Of a stretch of DNA of 64,000 nt, positions 1 to 8,552 are shown piece by piece. The notes under the pieces were generated by a model, which had not been told where the DNA came from, searched no databases, and worked only from the letters and a program-made list of their open reading frames with translations. The translations under genes and the position numbers were made by a program. Origin of the DNA: Evansella vedderi (GTDB lineage: Bacteria > Bacillota > Bacilli > Bacillales > Salisediminibacteriaceae). Position 1 is the stretch's first letter. Every line of letters starts with the position of its first letter. The stretch is from assembly GCF_030813435.1 (NCBI RefSeq), contig NZ_JAUSUG010000023.1, positions 29,780 to 93,779 of the forward strand, read 5' to 3'.

Positions 1-2106
1 GTTACAGGTTATTCTGAAAACGGTTTAATCGGAAACGATTTTAATGTTTATCGTAATGATACTCTTATTGCCACTGTAAGTGACAGTACGAATTTTTTGG
101 ACAAAGAAGGAACATCTTCATCAGCGTATCATGTATGTGCCGTTGAGGATGGTCAAGAAGTAGACAAAAGTAAACTGGTAACCCCTTGGAAACACGCTTA
201 TTACGATCTCCCATTACAAAAGCCAGCAGATGGGGTAACACCTGCAGGTGAAACTTATACCTATTCTGCCAATGACATGAGTGTTGGCGATATAGATGGT
301 GACGGCCAGTATGAGTTTTTTGTAAAGTGGGATCCGTCCAATTCCAAGGATGTGTCACAAAAAGGATATACGGGGAATGTCTTTATTGATTGTTATAAGT
401 TTGATGGAACATTGCTGTATAGGATTGACTTAGGTGTAAATATCCGTGCGGGTGCACACTATACGCAGTTTATGGTGTATGATTTTGATGGAGACGGGAA
501 AGCAGAAATGATGATGAAAACAGCACCTGGTACAAAAATCATAAACGTTGATAAAAACGGGGAAGTCTTATCTGAAAACTATATTACTATCCCACAAGAG
601 GATAAGGATGCTGGATATACGCATCAAGATGATTATCGTATGAGCAGTAAGGATTATTTTCATTATATTATAAACCTATTCATGGGATGGCATGAGCATG
701 AAGAGGTTATGAATGGTAATTGGCCAAAAACACTGGAAGCATGCTTCGGAATAGATAACCTATATGAATATCCTCTTTCTTTCGAAGATGCAACGAAACT
801 AGCAACCTATTTTATTGATGAATACGCTCCTAGCAGACATCAACGAAATAATCTCCGAGACTTTGAAGGTTTCATTCTTGAAGGTCCTGAATATTTATCT
901 ATTTTCGAAGGAGAAACTGGTCAAGAGTTAGAAACAATCCCTTATAAACCCGGTCGTCATGAAGATGGCTTAATGTGGGGAGATTATGCTATGCCACGAA
1001 TTGAGCCTGGTAATCGTGTGGATCGATTCTTAGCTGGTGTTGCTTATCTTGATGGTGAAAAGCCATATGCGATTTTCGCACGAGGTTATTATACAAGAGC
1101 CGCTATTGTTTCCTATAGCTGGGATGGTCGTCAGCTGCAGGAGTATTGGGCAATGGATAGTGGTTGGACTCCAATGAATAATCCATTCAATGATAATCCT
1201 CACCCAAGAGATGGCACGTCGAAGGAATTTGGCTCCATTACAAATCAAGGTGCCCATTCCCTTAGTGTCGCAGATGTGGACGGTGATGGAAAGCAGGAAA
1301 TTATTTATGGTTCTGCTACCATTGACCATGATGGCACGGTTCTTTACAGCTCAAAGGATGTGATGCCAGAGCAAAGTGCAGCACCAGGTACGATTGCGAA
1401 ATTAGGTCACGGGGATACCTTGCATGTGGCAAATATTGACCCAGATAGGCCAGGTCTTGAAATATTCATGGTTCATGAAAATGGAAGGTGGGCCCCATAT
1501 GGTTATACATTGCGTGATGCTGCAACAGGAGAGGTTCTATTGGGGGAATATGCGGATGAGGACCGAGACCGCGGGATTATTGGGGACGTGGATCCTGAGC
1601 ATCGTGGATTGGAAACTTGGGCAAATGGCTTTGGTTTGAAGACGGCAAAAGGAGAGCAAATCAGTATGGATGCTCCTGGTACCAATATGAACATTAAGTG
1701 GTCAGGAGATATGACGACACAAATAGTAGAAGGTGCAATAAATGAAACACCTTCAATAGTAGATTGGAAGAAAGGTTGTTTGCTGACAGCAACAGACACA
1801 CAAACAAATAATGGCACAAAAGGGAACCCATGCTTAGTAGCAGATATATTTGGCGATTGGCGAGAAGAACTCCTCGTTCGTAAAACAGACAGCTCTGCGA
1901 TTCGAATTTATATAAATACGGAAATAACAAATCGAAAGCTATACACATTAATGCATGATGCCCAATATCGAACGGGGATTGCCTGGCAAAATACAGTGTA
2001 CAATCAGCCTTCCTATCCAAGTTTTTATTTCGCATCGGATATTGATTGGGCGAACGTACCAATTCCAAACTATTGGGCACCACGTCTTGAAAAGACATTA
2101 AAATAA
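1..2106 (+). CDS. Rhamnogalacturonan lyase, PL11 family (5' end outside window)
   Basis: The reading frame is open from base 1, so the start lies upstream of the window; the codon at 97 is an internal TTG. The product would be a secreted endo-lyase cleaving the rhamnose-galacturonate backbone of pectin rhamnogalacturonan I by beta-elimination, related to Bacillus YesW/YesX. The first residues (FNVYRNDTLI, then TNFLDKEG) match the N-terminal beta-sandwich of that family. Three calcium-binding DxDGDG loops of the beta-propeller are visible: DIDGDGQYE near base 288, DFDGDGKAE near 483 and DVDGDGKQE near 1275. The C-terminus (YNQPSYPSFYFASDID) is the normal family end, so the 3' end is complete. 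It is unrelated in function to the aromatic cluster downstream and is followed by a hairpin repeat. Confidence 0.9.
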   Translation, partial: VTGYSENGLIGNDFNVYRNDTLIATVSDSTNFLDKEGTSSSAYHVCAVEDGQEVDKSKLVTPWKHAYYDLPLQKPADGVTPAGETYTYSANDMSVGDIDGDGQYEFFVKWDPSNSKDVSQKGYTGNVFIDCYKFDGTLLYRIDLGVNIRAGAHYTQFMVYDFDGDGKAEMMMKTAPGTKIINVDKNGEVLSENYITIPQEDKDAGYTHQDDYRMSSKDYFHYIINLFMGWHEHEEVMNGNWPKTLEACFGIDNLYEYPLSFEDATKLATYFIDEYAPSRHQRNNLRDFEGFILEGPEYLSIFEGETGQELETIPYKPGRHEDGLMWGDYAMPRIEPGNRVDRFLAGVAYLDGEKPYAIFARGYYTRAAIVSYSWDGRQLQEYWAMDSGWTPMNNPFNDNPHPRDGTSKEFGSITNQGAHSLSVADVDGDGKQEIIYGSATIDHDGTVLYSSKDVMPEQSAAPGTIAKLGHGDTLHVANIDPDRPGLEIFMVHENGRWAPYGYTLRDAATGEVLLGEYADEDRDRGIIGDVDPEHRGLETWANGFGLKTAKGEQISMDAPGTNMNIKWSGDMTTQIVEGAINETPSIVDWKKGCLLTATDTQTNNGTKGNPCLVADIFGDWREELLVRKTDSSAIRIYINTEITNRKLYTLMHDAQYRTGIAWQNTVYNQPSYPSFYFASDIDWANVPIPNYWAPRLEKTLK

Positions 2107-2703
2107 GTTTAAGGAAGCAGCGGGACGGATAGAGACTGGAGAAATAGGGTGCTTTTCCCTTTTTCTCCAGTCCGAATGGCAATGAGCTGAGCCGTTGCCA
2201 GCTCTTTAAAGCTTAATATGAGCGGTTTTCTCATATCAAGCGCGCAACGAGCGAAGCCATTGCAACAAAGTTTATATGCTTTTTCACTGGTTTTGGACGG
2301 ATCTCTTGCTTCCAAATCGCACTCCTTTTTTGGTGAAAAAATGTATTTAATAAGTTATGGGGAATTTATCAGAAAAGTGGGTGAAATGAAGAAAAAACAC
2401 AAAAGTCAATAAAGAAGAGATGGCAGGGGAATGGGGGATTACAAGCTACTACAAAATCCTGAATCGAAAATATTGATCTACGCTACTATTTCAAAGTGCG
2501 GGTGTTAACGTTGTTGGAGATAAGGGGAAGTTTGTATGTTTTTAACTACATAGCTAATTGGGGGATCAGTGTGCCTATTCCCAATTAAGGGGGCAGGCAC
2601 CTTGTTCTGTTATCTTACTTTGATTTCACTTCTTAAATTTCCACTACTTACCCTACCATAATAATTTAGGATGTTTTTATAACATGTTCTCTCCTAACAC
2701 ACT
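2107..2703. other. Intergenic region, hairpin repeat plus unassigned sequence
   Basis: About 600 bases with no convincing gene. The first 170 bases hold a hairpin repeat (listed separately). The remainder is AT-rich; a short open frame at 2218-2412 lies partly inside the repeat and lacks coding character. Around 2583-2607 is a GGGGGCAGGCACCTTGTTC stretch, a motif also seen near 49506 (TGACAGGCACC). Confidence 0.5.
2120..2272. repeat. Intergenic hairpin repeat, copy C
   Basis: GACTGGAGAAA at 2134-2144 pairs with TTTCTCCAGTC at 2162-2172, and ATATGAG at 2216-2222 pairs with CTCATAT at 2230-2236. It is followed by GAGCGAAGCCATTGCAAC. The same plan, a hairpin with CCCTTTTTC-type loop sequence, a second hairpin, then (G)GCGAAGCCGTTGCAA, recurs at 49155-49430, and the leading GGGACxxA...AGAG motif also recurs at 51187. 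It starts 14 bases after the lyase stop and may also act as a transcription terminator. Confidence 0.7.
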
Positions 2704-3726
2704 TTATTTTTTCTTTATTAAATTATCTCTATCGGATGCTAGGGGAGATTGTTCCATCCATCCTTTTTCCACCATCAATTTAGCCCCTTCACTTGCATAT
2801 TCGATTGCTTCACCAAATAGACGGAGAAATGCAAGTCCTACATCTTTTCTTTGACTTTGGGCAACGGCTAATCCATAGTTCCCTATTCCAGCAGTTCCTA
2901 CTAAGCTCACCTGAAACAGCATTAGTCTATCGGAAAAGGGTGACACTGTAGATTCAGTGATTTCACCATCATAGGTTTTAACGGTAGGGATATCGGCTTC
3001 CAACAATAGGTCATTAAATAGTTTAACATTTTTATGTGCCGTTTCTTTTCCTTTTAAGAAGTAATCCCGGACTTGTTTATCACCAGCAATCTGTGAAAAC
3101 GCCATGTTTGTTGCTTTTCCAAGGGCATTTCCTTCTGCAATCGTGAAAATTTGGGTTATTTCTTGGGCTGATAATGGACGTTTTGAGTCGAAGAAGTTGC
3201 CGAAAAAGTTATCGTTGTTCACAAACTCCACACTGTTAGGAATAGGTACATTAGGCGGTCGAGTATATAAACCTTTTGAGAGCATCAAATCAGTCGTTGT
3301 TAGTTCAATTTCTTTTAAATTATCAGCCATATCTTTAAAATGATTTTTAATGTCATCTCTCGTCACTTCGGTAAATGCCGTAGTATAAGTGATCAAAGCA
3401 AATTTCGCTACATTTTTAATAAAATTGGTATAGTAAATATCAGAAAATAGCCTTGGAGCATCTAAGTTGACATCCTCTATTTGAGTTTCCCTTGGGATAG
3501 GGAAGCCTTCTTTATTAAAAATAGTAAGATACAATTCCATATGTTTTTTCGCCAACGAATGACAAGTGTTTACAAGAGCTTTAATATCGGGATCATCCAA
3601 GTGTTGTAAAAAATATTTAAACATATGGTGAACCATCGTTTCCATTAAATAAACATTCCAAAGGCTCGCCATTTCAAAAGAAGTTAAGTTAGTGCTCAAA
3701 TGAGAAATTGCAACATCTTCTTTCAT
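2704..3726 (-). CDS. DUF3231 family protein
   Basis: About 340 residues made of two related four-helix halves (roughly residues 5-165 and 180-335), the usual DUF3231 architecture of Bacillaceae. Members are sporulation/coat-associated ferritin-like or CotF-like proteins of unknown biochemistry. The second half carries the familiar ending (LFRLFGEAIEYASEGAKLM, then EKGWMEQSP). I chose ATG 3726 because a GTGGGG ribosome binding site sits 7 bases upstream; the GTG at 3738 is part of that site. It is transcribed opposite to the catabolic cluster and its 5' end faces the SMP-30 gene across a 400-base intergenic region. Confidence 0.85.
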   Translation of the reverse strand: MKEDVAISHLSTNLTSFEMASLWNVYLMETMVHHMFKYFLQHLDDPDIKALVNTCHSLAKKHMELYLTIFNKEGFPIPRETQIEDVNLDAPRLFSDIYYTNFIKNVAKFALITYTTAFTEVTRDDIKNHFKDMADNLKEIELTTTDLMLSKGLYTRPPNVPIPNSVEFVNNDNFFGNFFDSKRPLSAQEITQIFTIAEGNALGKATNMAFSQIAGDKQVRDYFLKGKETAHKNVKLFNDLLLEADIPTVKTYDGEITESTVSPFSDRLMLFQVSLVGTAGIGNYGLAVAQSQRKDVGLAFLRLFGEAIEYASEGAKLMVEKGWMEQSPLASDRDNLIKKK

Positions 3727-3948
3727 TATAAACCCCACTTTGTATTCTTATTTGTTTTAACAATAAAGTTTGTTAATTATTTACAATTTATTTCCCGTTT
3801 ATTTTTTAAGGTTCACATTAAAATGAGTCCAAAATGAAGTGAGGAGAGAAGTCCAACATGAGCTATTGAAAGAACAGCGTATTAGATTGAAGCGTAAGGT
3901 GTTTAGGTTATCAGTTACTAGTATGGGTTATTTTACCAATTACAAAAA

Positions 3949-3994
3949 CCAGTAAAATATATCGGAAATCTAGAAAAAAATAAATGACTTTTTC
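3949..3994 (+). promoter_or_regulatory. Conserved upstream module, copy 1 (before SMP-30 gene)
   Basis: CCAGTAAAATATATCGGAAA at 3949-3968, then TGACTTTTTC ending at 3994. This is the most divergent of six copies of a module (consensus CCAATAAAAAnTATTGrAA, then about 20 bases, then a TTTTTC block 39-40 bases from the first C) found only in front of catabolic transcription units. It lies 175 bases before the SMP-30 start. The binding protein is inferred, most likely the XylR_N-V4R-PucR regulator at 12849. Confidence 0.6.
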
Positions 3995-4002
3995 TCTTTT
4001 TT

Positions 4003-4017
4003 TTGAAAGCGTTTTAT
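4003..4017 (+). promoter_or_regulatory. cre-like site / -35 region
   Basis: TTGAAAGCGTTTTAT resembles the CcpA cre consensus WTGNAANCGNWNNCA but misses the final CA. It starts 54 bases after the first C of the upstream module. A near-identical sequence (TTGAAAACGCTTTAT) occupies exactly the same offset before the ABC transporter at 14977, and both are followed by TACACTTCTrTTATTAC. TTGAAA could equally serve as a -35 element. Confidence 0.45.
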
Positions 4018-4123
4018 TTTACACTTCTATTATTACATTGCCATGTTGCTTTTGTTTGAAATCAAAAAAGTAGATTACTTATGGAAATTATTAGAGTGCT
4101 AACTTTCGCGAGAGGTGATTAAT

Positions 4124-5074
4124 TTGAGAGTAGTTGGAAATGAGCGAACTTTTTTTGGAGAAGGTCCATTTTGGGATCATGATAATCAATGTCTATATAG
4201 AGTGGATATAACTAACAAGAGGATTATTTCCGTTAATCTCATAACGGAGGAGGAAAAAACGTTTGAATTTCCAGAACCAGTAACTTCCATGGTGAAATAT
4301 TCAAAAGATGAATTAATTATTACGATGAAAGATGGTCTTTACTTATTTCACACAAAGGATGAAACACTAGAGGCCTTTGTAAAACCTGAAGGTTTAAATG
4401 AAAAATTACTACTAAATGATGCCAAATGTGACCCAGAGGGAAGACTCTGGGTAGGTTCGGTGAATGATGATTTCAAGCTTTATAAGGAACACATTATCTC
4501 AGAATTTATAGGTGGAAATGCAACGTTATATAAAGTAGATACAAACTTGGATGTTCAGCCAATGAAGGATAAAGTTACTGTATCTAACGGAATGGATTGG
4601 GATAGAGAACGTAACTTTTATTACTATGTTGACTCGGCTACAGAAGGAATATCTCGTTTTGACTACGATCCTAAGACAGGGAAATTAAGCAATGAAGAAG
4701 TTGTATATAAATTTAACGAGCTCGATGGTTTTCCAGATGGTATGACAATCGACCAGGAAGGGATGCTTTGGGTCGCCCTCTTTAAAAGTGGGCAAGTAGC
4801 AAAGAAGAATCCTTCAAATGGGATCATCGCAAAGATTAATCCATTCGAAAAGAAATGGGTAGATTCCATTACTGTGCCAACCACACATGTCACATCATGT
4901 GCTTTTGGCGGCGAAGATTTATCCACCTTGTTTATTTCTACAGCGATAGACTTATTGCCAGAAGAAGAACGAAAAAAACAACCACTAGCAGGCCGGTTAT
5001 TTGCCGTAGACCTTGATGTGGGGGGATATGCGCCAAATGTATTCCGTAGCAATGTAACGTTTAATCGAAGGTAA
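4124..5074 (+). CDS. SMP-30/gluconolactonase family (lactonase-like) protein
   Basis: A six-bladed beta-propeller hydrolase of the SMP-30/gluconolactonase/LRE family, cytosolic (no signal peptide). Metal-site residues of the family are present: Glu in GEGPFWD near the N-terminus, Asn in LLNDAKCDPEGRLWVGS, Asn in VSNGMDWD and Asp in FPDGMTID. These enzymes open lactones or hydrolyse enol esters; the exact substrate is unknown. I chose TTG 4124 because AGAGGTGA lies just upstream; the in-frame GTG at 4115 is inside that site. It forms its own transcription unit with the shared upstream module and a terminator at 5103, suggesting a lactone intermediate in the pathway. Confidence 0.85.
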   Translation: MRVVGNERTFFGEGPFWDHDNQCLYRVDITNKRIISVNLITEEEKTFEFPEPVTSMVKYSKDELIITMKDGLYLFHTKDETLEAFVKPEGLNEKLLLNDAKCDPEGRLWVGSVNDDFKLYKEHIISEFIGGNATLYKVDTNLDVQPMKDKVTVSNGMDWDRERNFYYYVDSATEGISRFDYDPKTGKLSNEEVVYKFNELDGFPDGMTIDQEGMLWVALFKSGQVAKKNPSNGIIAKINPFEKKWVDSITVPTTHVTSCAFGGEDLSTLFISTAIDLLPEEERKKQPLAGRLFAVDLDVGGYAPNVFRSNVTFNRR

Positions 5075-5102
5075 TTGGTGAGTGGTTTGATTATTTACAG
5101 CC

Positions 5103-5150
5103 AAAAAAGCTAGTTTGGACGGATCATCCTTCCTATACTAGCTTTTTTAA
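5103..5150 (+). terminator. Rho-independent terminator after SMP-30 gene
   Basis: AAAAAAGCTAGT (5103-5114) pairs perfectly with ACTAGCTTTTTT (5137-5148), ending in a T-run. Confidence 0.85.
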
Positions 5151-5345
5151 TTTCCTTTGCTCTAATAGAAACGGTAAAAGAAAAGGTGACTTCAAAGGTA
5201 TAGCCTCATTGCTGGAGTTTGTTCATAATTCTACTTTTTTAATGTCTAGTGAGAATGAAATAGTGAACAAATAATGTGGTAATATTTTACTATGGAGCAC
5301 GGGCCTGTTAACTATTATGGGTTCTTTTTCTTTTCTTTGAAAAAA

Positions 5346-5390
5346 CCAATAAAAATTATTCAAATAAGAATGAAAAATCAATAATTTTTC
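5346..5390 (+). promoter_or_regulatory. Conserved upstream module, copy 2 (before hydrolase/lower-pathway operon)
   Basis: CCAATAAAAATTATTCAA at 5346-5363 and TCAATAATTTTTC at 5378-5390. The two CAATAA elements are direct repeats 32 bases apart, about three helical turns on the same face, as expected for an activator with two DNA-binding units. The TTTTTC block starts 39 bases from the first C, as in four other copies. Confidence 0.7.
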
Positions 5391-5567
5391 ACCTTACATT
5401 CAAGGTTATAATCGAATAAACTCATTAGTAATCAAGTGTTACAATCTTTTTTCTTTGATTTGTACAGAGTTATTTTTATACGAATCATTGCCAACGAACT
5501 AAATATTAAAAATTATCAGAATTTATTGACACATGTCTAACGTTCCAAGTAAAATTATAGTTGGTAA

Positions 5568-5582
5568 ATGGAAGCGCTTAAA
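5568..5582 (+). promoter_or_regulatory. cre-like site (CcpA)
   Basis: ATGGAAGCGCTTAAA matches the cre consensus WTGNAANCGNWNNCA with one mismatch. It lies about 95 bases before the start of the hydrolase gene, consistent with glucose repression of the operon. Confidence 0.5.
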
Positions 5583-5676
5583 AAAGGTATTTTATAATAA
5601 GAACAATGTCTAATGCGTTAACTAAAATTCTAGTATGCTAAAGTTTCAAAATATTTTGCGAAGTGGGGTTGTTAGG

Positions 5677-6522
5677 ATGGGAAATATTTCTACTAGTAAA
5701 GTTCAAACGGGGGACTATCAAACATTTTTCTACGAAGCTGGGGAAAAAACAGCACAAACGGTTATCTTTCTTCATGGAAGTGGGCCGGGAGCAAGTGCAA
5801 AAACAAATTGGGAAGGTGTTTTACCTGCTATAGGTGAACATTTTTATGCAGTAGCTCCTGATTTGCTAGGATTTGGTGATACGGATCATCCAGAAGAATA
5901 TCCAGAAAATGGAGCGAAATGGATGTCTGCAAGAGTAGATCAAATAATATCTCTAATGGATACGTTAGAAATAGAAAAAGCTCACTTAGTTGGGAACTCT
6001 CTTGGTGGAGTTATTTCCCTTAATCTATTAATGTATGCTCCAGAGAGATTTAATAAAGTGATCTTAATGGGGGCAGGTGGTGGGTTAACGGAACCTACAC
6101 CAGAACTTGGGAAACTTGCAAATTTTGCAAGTGATCCAAGCCCAGTAAATTTTAAAAATTTACTACGTTGGTTTTTATATGATGAGACATTCCTTGAGGC
6201 GGAGTTAGACAAAATTGTTGCAGAAAGAATGGAGAACTTTAATAGACCTGAGGTACGTAGATCCTATGCAGCCAACTTCAAGAATTCTCACTTATCCGAT
6301 ATGCTTGTTCCTCCTTCAGCACTGAAACGAATGGAAAATGAATTTCTTTTAATTCATGGACACGAAGACCGATTTGTTCCTCTTGAAAGCAGCTTATATG
6401 TAATGAAATATTTGCAAGATGCACAATTACATGTGTTTAAGCGTTGTGGACATTGGGCTCAAGTGGAACAAAAGGATAGATTTATTAAACTCACTACTGA
6501 CTTTTTCAATGATGAGTTATAA
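5677..6522 (+). CDS. Alpha/beta hydrolase, meta-cleavage product (C-C) hydrolase
   Basis: 281-residue alpha/beta hydrolase of the BphD/HsaD/XylF type, which hydrolyses the dienoate made by extradiol ring cleavage into 2-hydroxypenta-2,4-dienoate and an acid. The oxyanion motif LHGSGPGAS (32-40) is diagnostic of the family. Catalytic residues are Ser108 (GNSLGG), Asp231 (HEDRFVP) and His259 (CGHW). I chose ATG 5677 because GTGGGG lies 8 bases upstream; an in-frame ATG at 5635 has no ribosome binding site. First gene of a probable nine-gene operon running to 14699. A paralogue with the same catalytic set is at 25129. Confidence 0.88.
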   Translation: MGNISTSKVQTGDYQTFFYEAGEKTAQTVIFLHGSGPGASAKTNWEGVLPAIGEHFYAVAPDLLGFGDTDHPEEYPENGAKWMSARVDQIISLMDTLEIEKAHLVGNSLGGVISLNLLMYAPERFNKVILMGAGGGLTEPTPELGKLANFASDPSPVNFKNLLRWFLYDETFLEAELDKIVAERMENFNRPEVRRSYAANFKNSHLSDMLVPPSALKRMENEFLLIHGHEDRFVPLESSLYVMKYLQDAQLHVFKRCGHWAQVEQKDRFIKLTTDFFNDEL

Positions 6523-6557
6523 CATGGTTACAAAAAATTAGAAAAGGTGTAGCAATT

Positions 6558-7205
6558 ATGAAAAAAGATGAAGCTTATCGATACATTAAGAATCTCATAA
6601 TCCAGGGGAAGTGGCATCCAGAAAAAAGCATCAATGTGACAGAGCTTGGAGATTATTTAAATATGAGCCGTACACCTATACACAGAGCTTTATCACAGTT
6701 AGCAGAAGAAGGATATTTGGACATTATTCCTCAAGTTGGGGTTTTCGTAAAGAGACCTGATCCAAAAGAAGTGCTTGAGCGTGTCTATGTGTGTGCTAAT
6801 TTAGATGCCCTAATGACGGAAGAGGCAGCAAGATTAATGAATAAAGAGGATTTAGCCTACTTAGAAAAATTATTACAAACGATGGATAACCCTCATCTGT
6901 CACCTGAAGATTATGCCGCACTCAATATAAAGTTTCATAAGACAATATATCATGCATCAGGTTACTCGTATACGATTAAATTAGCAAAGCAGCTGTGGGA
7001 TTATTTAAATTATTTAGGTACACCCGAATTATTATTTATTTCAGACAGAAGAAAGCGTTCACAAGTAGAGCATTGGTTAATCTATTACGCCTTAAAGGAC
7101 AAAAACAGTAAATTAGCAAAAGAATTGGTGGAGCTTCATATGCGCCGTGTTGCAGATGTTATCGATGAAGTAATAACTAAATCAAAACAGGCAGTGTCAT
7201 CTTAA
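6558..7205 (+). CDS. GntR family transcriptional regulator, FCD domain
   Basis: 215 residues. An N-terminal winged helix-turn-helix (about 15-65: NVTELGDYLNMSRTPIHRAL, then a wing ending VGVFV) is followed by an all-helical FCD ligand-binding domain (about 75-200), with the family's LNIKFHKTIYHASG histidine and the C-terminal H-W-L and E-L-H metal-site region. FadR/FCD regulators are usually repressors released by an organic-acid ligand. It lies 35 bases after the hydrolase and 48 before the monooxygenase, so it probably controls this operon and may respond to a pathway acid. Its operator was not identified. Confidence 0.87.
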   Translation: MKKDEAYRYIKNLIIQGKWHPEKSINVTELGDYLNMSRTPIHRALSQLAEEGYLDIIPQVGVFVKRPDPKEVLERVYVCANLDALMTEEAARLMNKEDLAYLEKLLQTMDNPHLSPEDYAALNIKFHKTIYHASGYSYTIKLAKQLWDYLNYLGTPELLFISDRRKRSQVEHWLIYYALKDKNSKLAKELVELHMRRVADVIDEVITKSKQAVSS

Positions 7206-7253
7206 GTTAAAAGTTGTAGGCGAGAAATTGAAAAAAAATTTAGGAGGGGTATC

Positions 7254-8447
7254 ATGGAACAGAGTGTATTGGAAATCAATAAGGAATTAGTTACGAGGGC
7301 AAGAAATCTCATACCAAAACTGAGGGAGCATAGCAATGAGATTGATAAGAACAGTCACCTACCAGATGAAATCGTAGAGTTATTGAAACAGGAAGGTCTT
7401 TTAAAGGTCCTCCGTCCAAAAATGTTTGGTGGATACCAAACAAACATGAGAACATTTACTGAAGTTGTTACAGAAATTTCCCGGGGGAATGGAAGTGCAG
7501 GCTGGTTTGCGTGCCTTAGTAATATAAGAGATTATATGATTTCCTATGTCTTTGGTGAAAAAGCATTGGATGAAATCTATGGCCCAGGAAAAGATGTGGT
7601 ATTAGCAGGAAATTTTAAGCCGATAAAATGTGAGATTAGAAAAGTAGAAGGCGGCTATTACATTGAAGAAGCGCAATGGCCTTTTGTATCTGGTAGTCCA
7701 CATGCTGACTGGTGTTATTTTGGATTTCCATTAGATGACGGCAATGGTGGAATCGAAATGGCCATCATGGTTGTGCCAAGGCATGAATTAGAAGTTTTGG
7801 ATGACTGGTTTGTAATGGGACTAAGGGGTTCCGGCAGTAACAGTGTGAAAATCAAAGATGTATTCGTCCCTGAATATCGTGTGTCATTAGATCGCTTAGC
7901 AAGTAAACGTCATTATATGATTGAACCGCTCAGAGATGTCCCTTTATACAGGACGCCATTTGTTCCATCACTAACGCTGTCGATTGTCGGACCTGCATTA
8001 GGGCTTGCACAAGCTGCTATGGACTTCCATATGGAGCGTGTGGAAAAGGCGGGGATTGGAAATACATTCTATACAAAAATGAATGAGGCAGCAGTTACCC
8101 ACTTACAAACAGCACAGGCACAATTAAAAATTGATTCAGCAGAACTTCATTTGTATCGGGCTGTTGATAAACTAGATGCTTATTCAGAAGAAGATCGCAC
8201 GATGACAATGGAAGAAGTTATTCAAATGAAAGCTGATTTTGGTTATGTCAACCAACTCTGTAAGGAAGCAATTGATTTAATGGTTGCTGGGGCAGGGTCC
8301 GTGTTTACTTACGAAAATAATCCATTCCAGCTGGTTTACAGAGATTTCTTAACGATGCATTTACATGGATTTATTACTCCTTCAAGTTTAATTGAAACAT
8401 ATGGTAGAGTGTTGTGTGGGCAAGAACCTAATACGTATTTTGTATAA
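7254..8447 (+). CDS. Flavin-dependent monooxygenase, acyl-CoA dehydrogenase fold (HsaA-like), paralogue 1
   Basis: 397 residues, group D two-component flavin monooxygenase family (HsaA, 4-HPA hydroxylase C2), which ortho-hydroxylates a phenol to a catechol using reduced flavin from a separate reductase. Three ACAD-like domains are visible: helical N-terminus (LLKQEGLLKVLRPKMFGGY), central beta domain (EVLDDWFVMGLRGSGSNSVK then a DVFVPEYR stretch) and helical C-terminus. The GLRGSGSNSV strand is the family hallmark. GGAGGGG precedes the ATG. It sits directly before an extradiol dioxygenase and a flavin reductase, so hydroxylase, cleavage enzyme and reductase form one module. Paralogues lie at 28695 and 30172. 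The substrate is unknown. Confidence 0.85.
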   Translation: MEQSVLEINKELVTRARNLIPKLREHSNEIDKNSHLPDEIVELLKQEGLLKVLRPKMFGGYQTNMRTFTEVVTEISRGNGSAGWFACLSNIRDYMISYVFGEKALDEIYGPGKDVVLAGNFKPIKCEIRKVEGGYYIEEAQWPFVSGSPHADWCYFGFPLDDGNGGIEMAIMVVPRHELEVLDDWFVMGLRGSGSNSVKIKDVFVPEYRVSLDRLASKRHYMIEPLRDVPLYRTPFVPSLTLSIVGPALGLAQAAMDFHMERVEKAGIGNTFYTKMNEAAVTHLQTAQAQLKIDSAELHLYRAVDKLDAYSEEDRTMTMEEVIQMKADFGYVNQLCKEAIDLMVAGAGSVFTYENNPFQLVYRDFLTMHLHGFITPSSLIETYGRVLCGQEPNTYFV

Positions 8448-8552
8448 TTTCTAGTATTCTATTTTAGGATTTAAATCTTTACGATAAATTATTGGAATCT
8501 TCAAAATGTTGTAAGCGTGTTCAAAACAATAAAATTTTAGGGAGGTTATATT

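Larger units (their letters stand above)
5151..5676. other. Intergenic regulatory region before the lower-pathway operon
   Basis: About 530 bases with no gene. It contains copy 2 of the shared module (5346-5390) and a cre-like site (5568-5582), so the operon starting at 5677 appears to be under both inducer and carbon-catabolite control. TATAAT at 5593-5598 is a possible -10 element close to the gene, but I see no good -35 at normal spacing. Confidence 0.5.

Noticed and set aside
97..99. Start codon of the rhamnogalacturonan lyase at 97
   Set aside because: The frame is open to base 1 and the upstream residues match the family, so 97 is internal and the gene is cut by the window edge.
2218..2412. 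64-residue frame after the lyase
   Set aside because: Begins inside the hairpin repeat; no coding features.
8481..8500. Partial module-like sequence (GATAAATTATTGGAA) before dioxygenase 1
   Set aside because: The left half and the T-block at the conserved spacing are missing, and the gene lies inside an operon.
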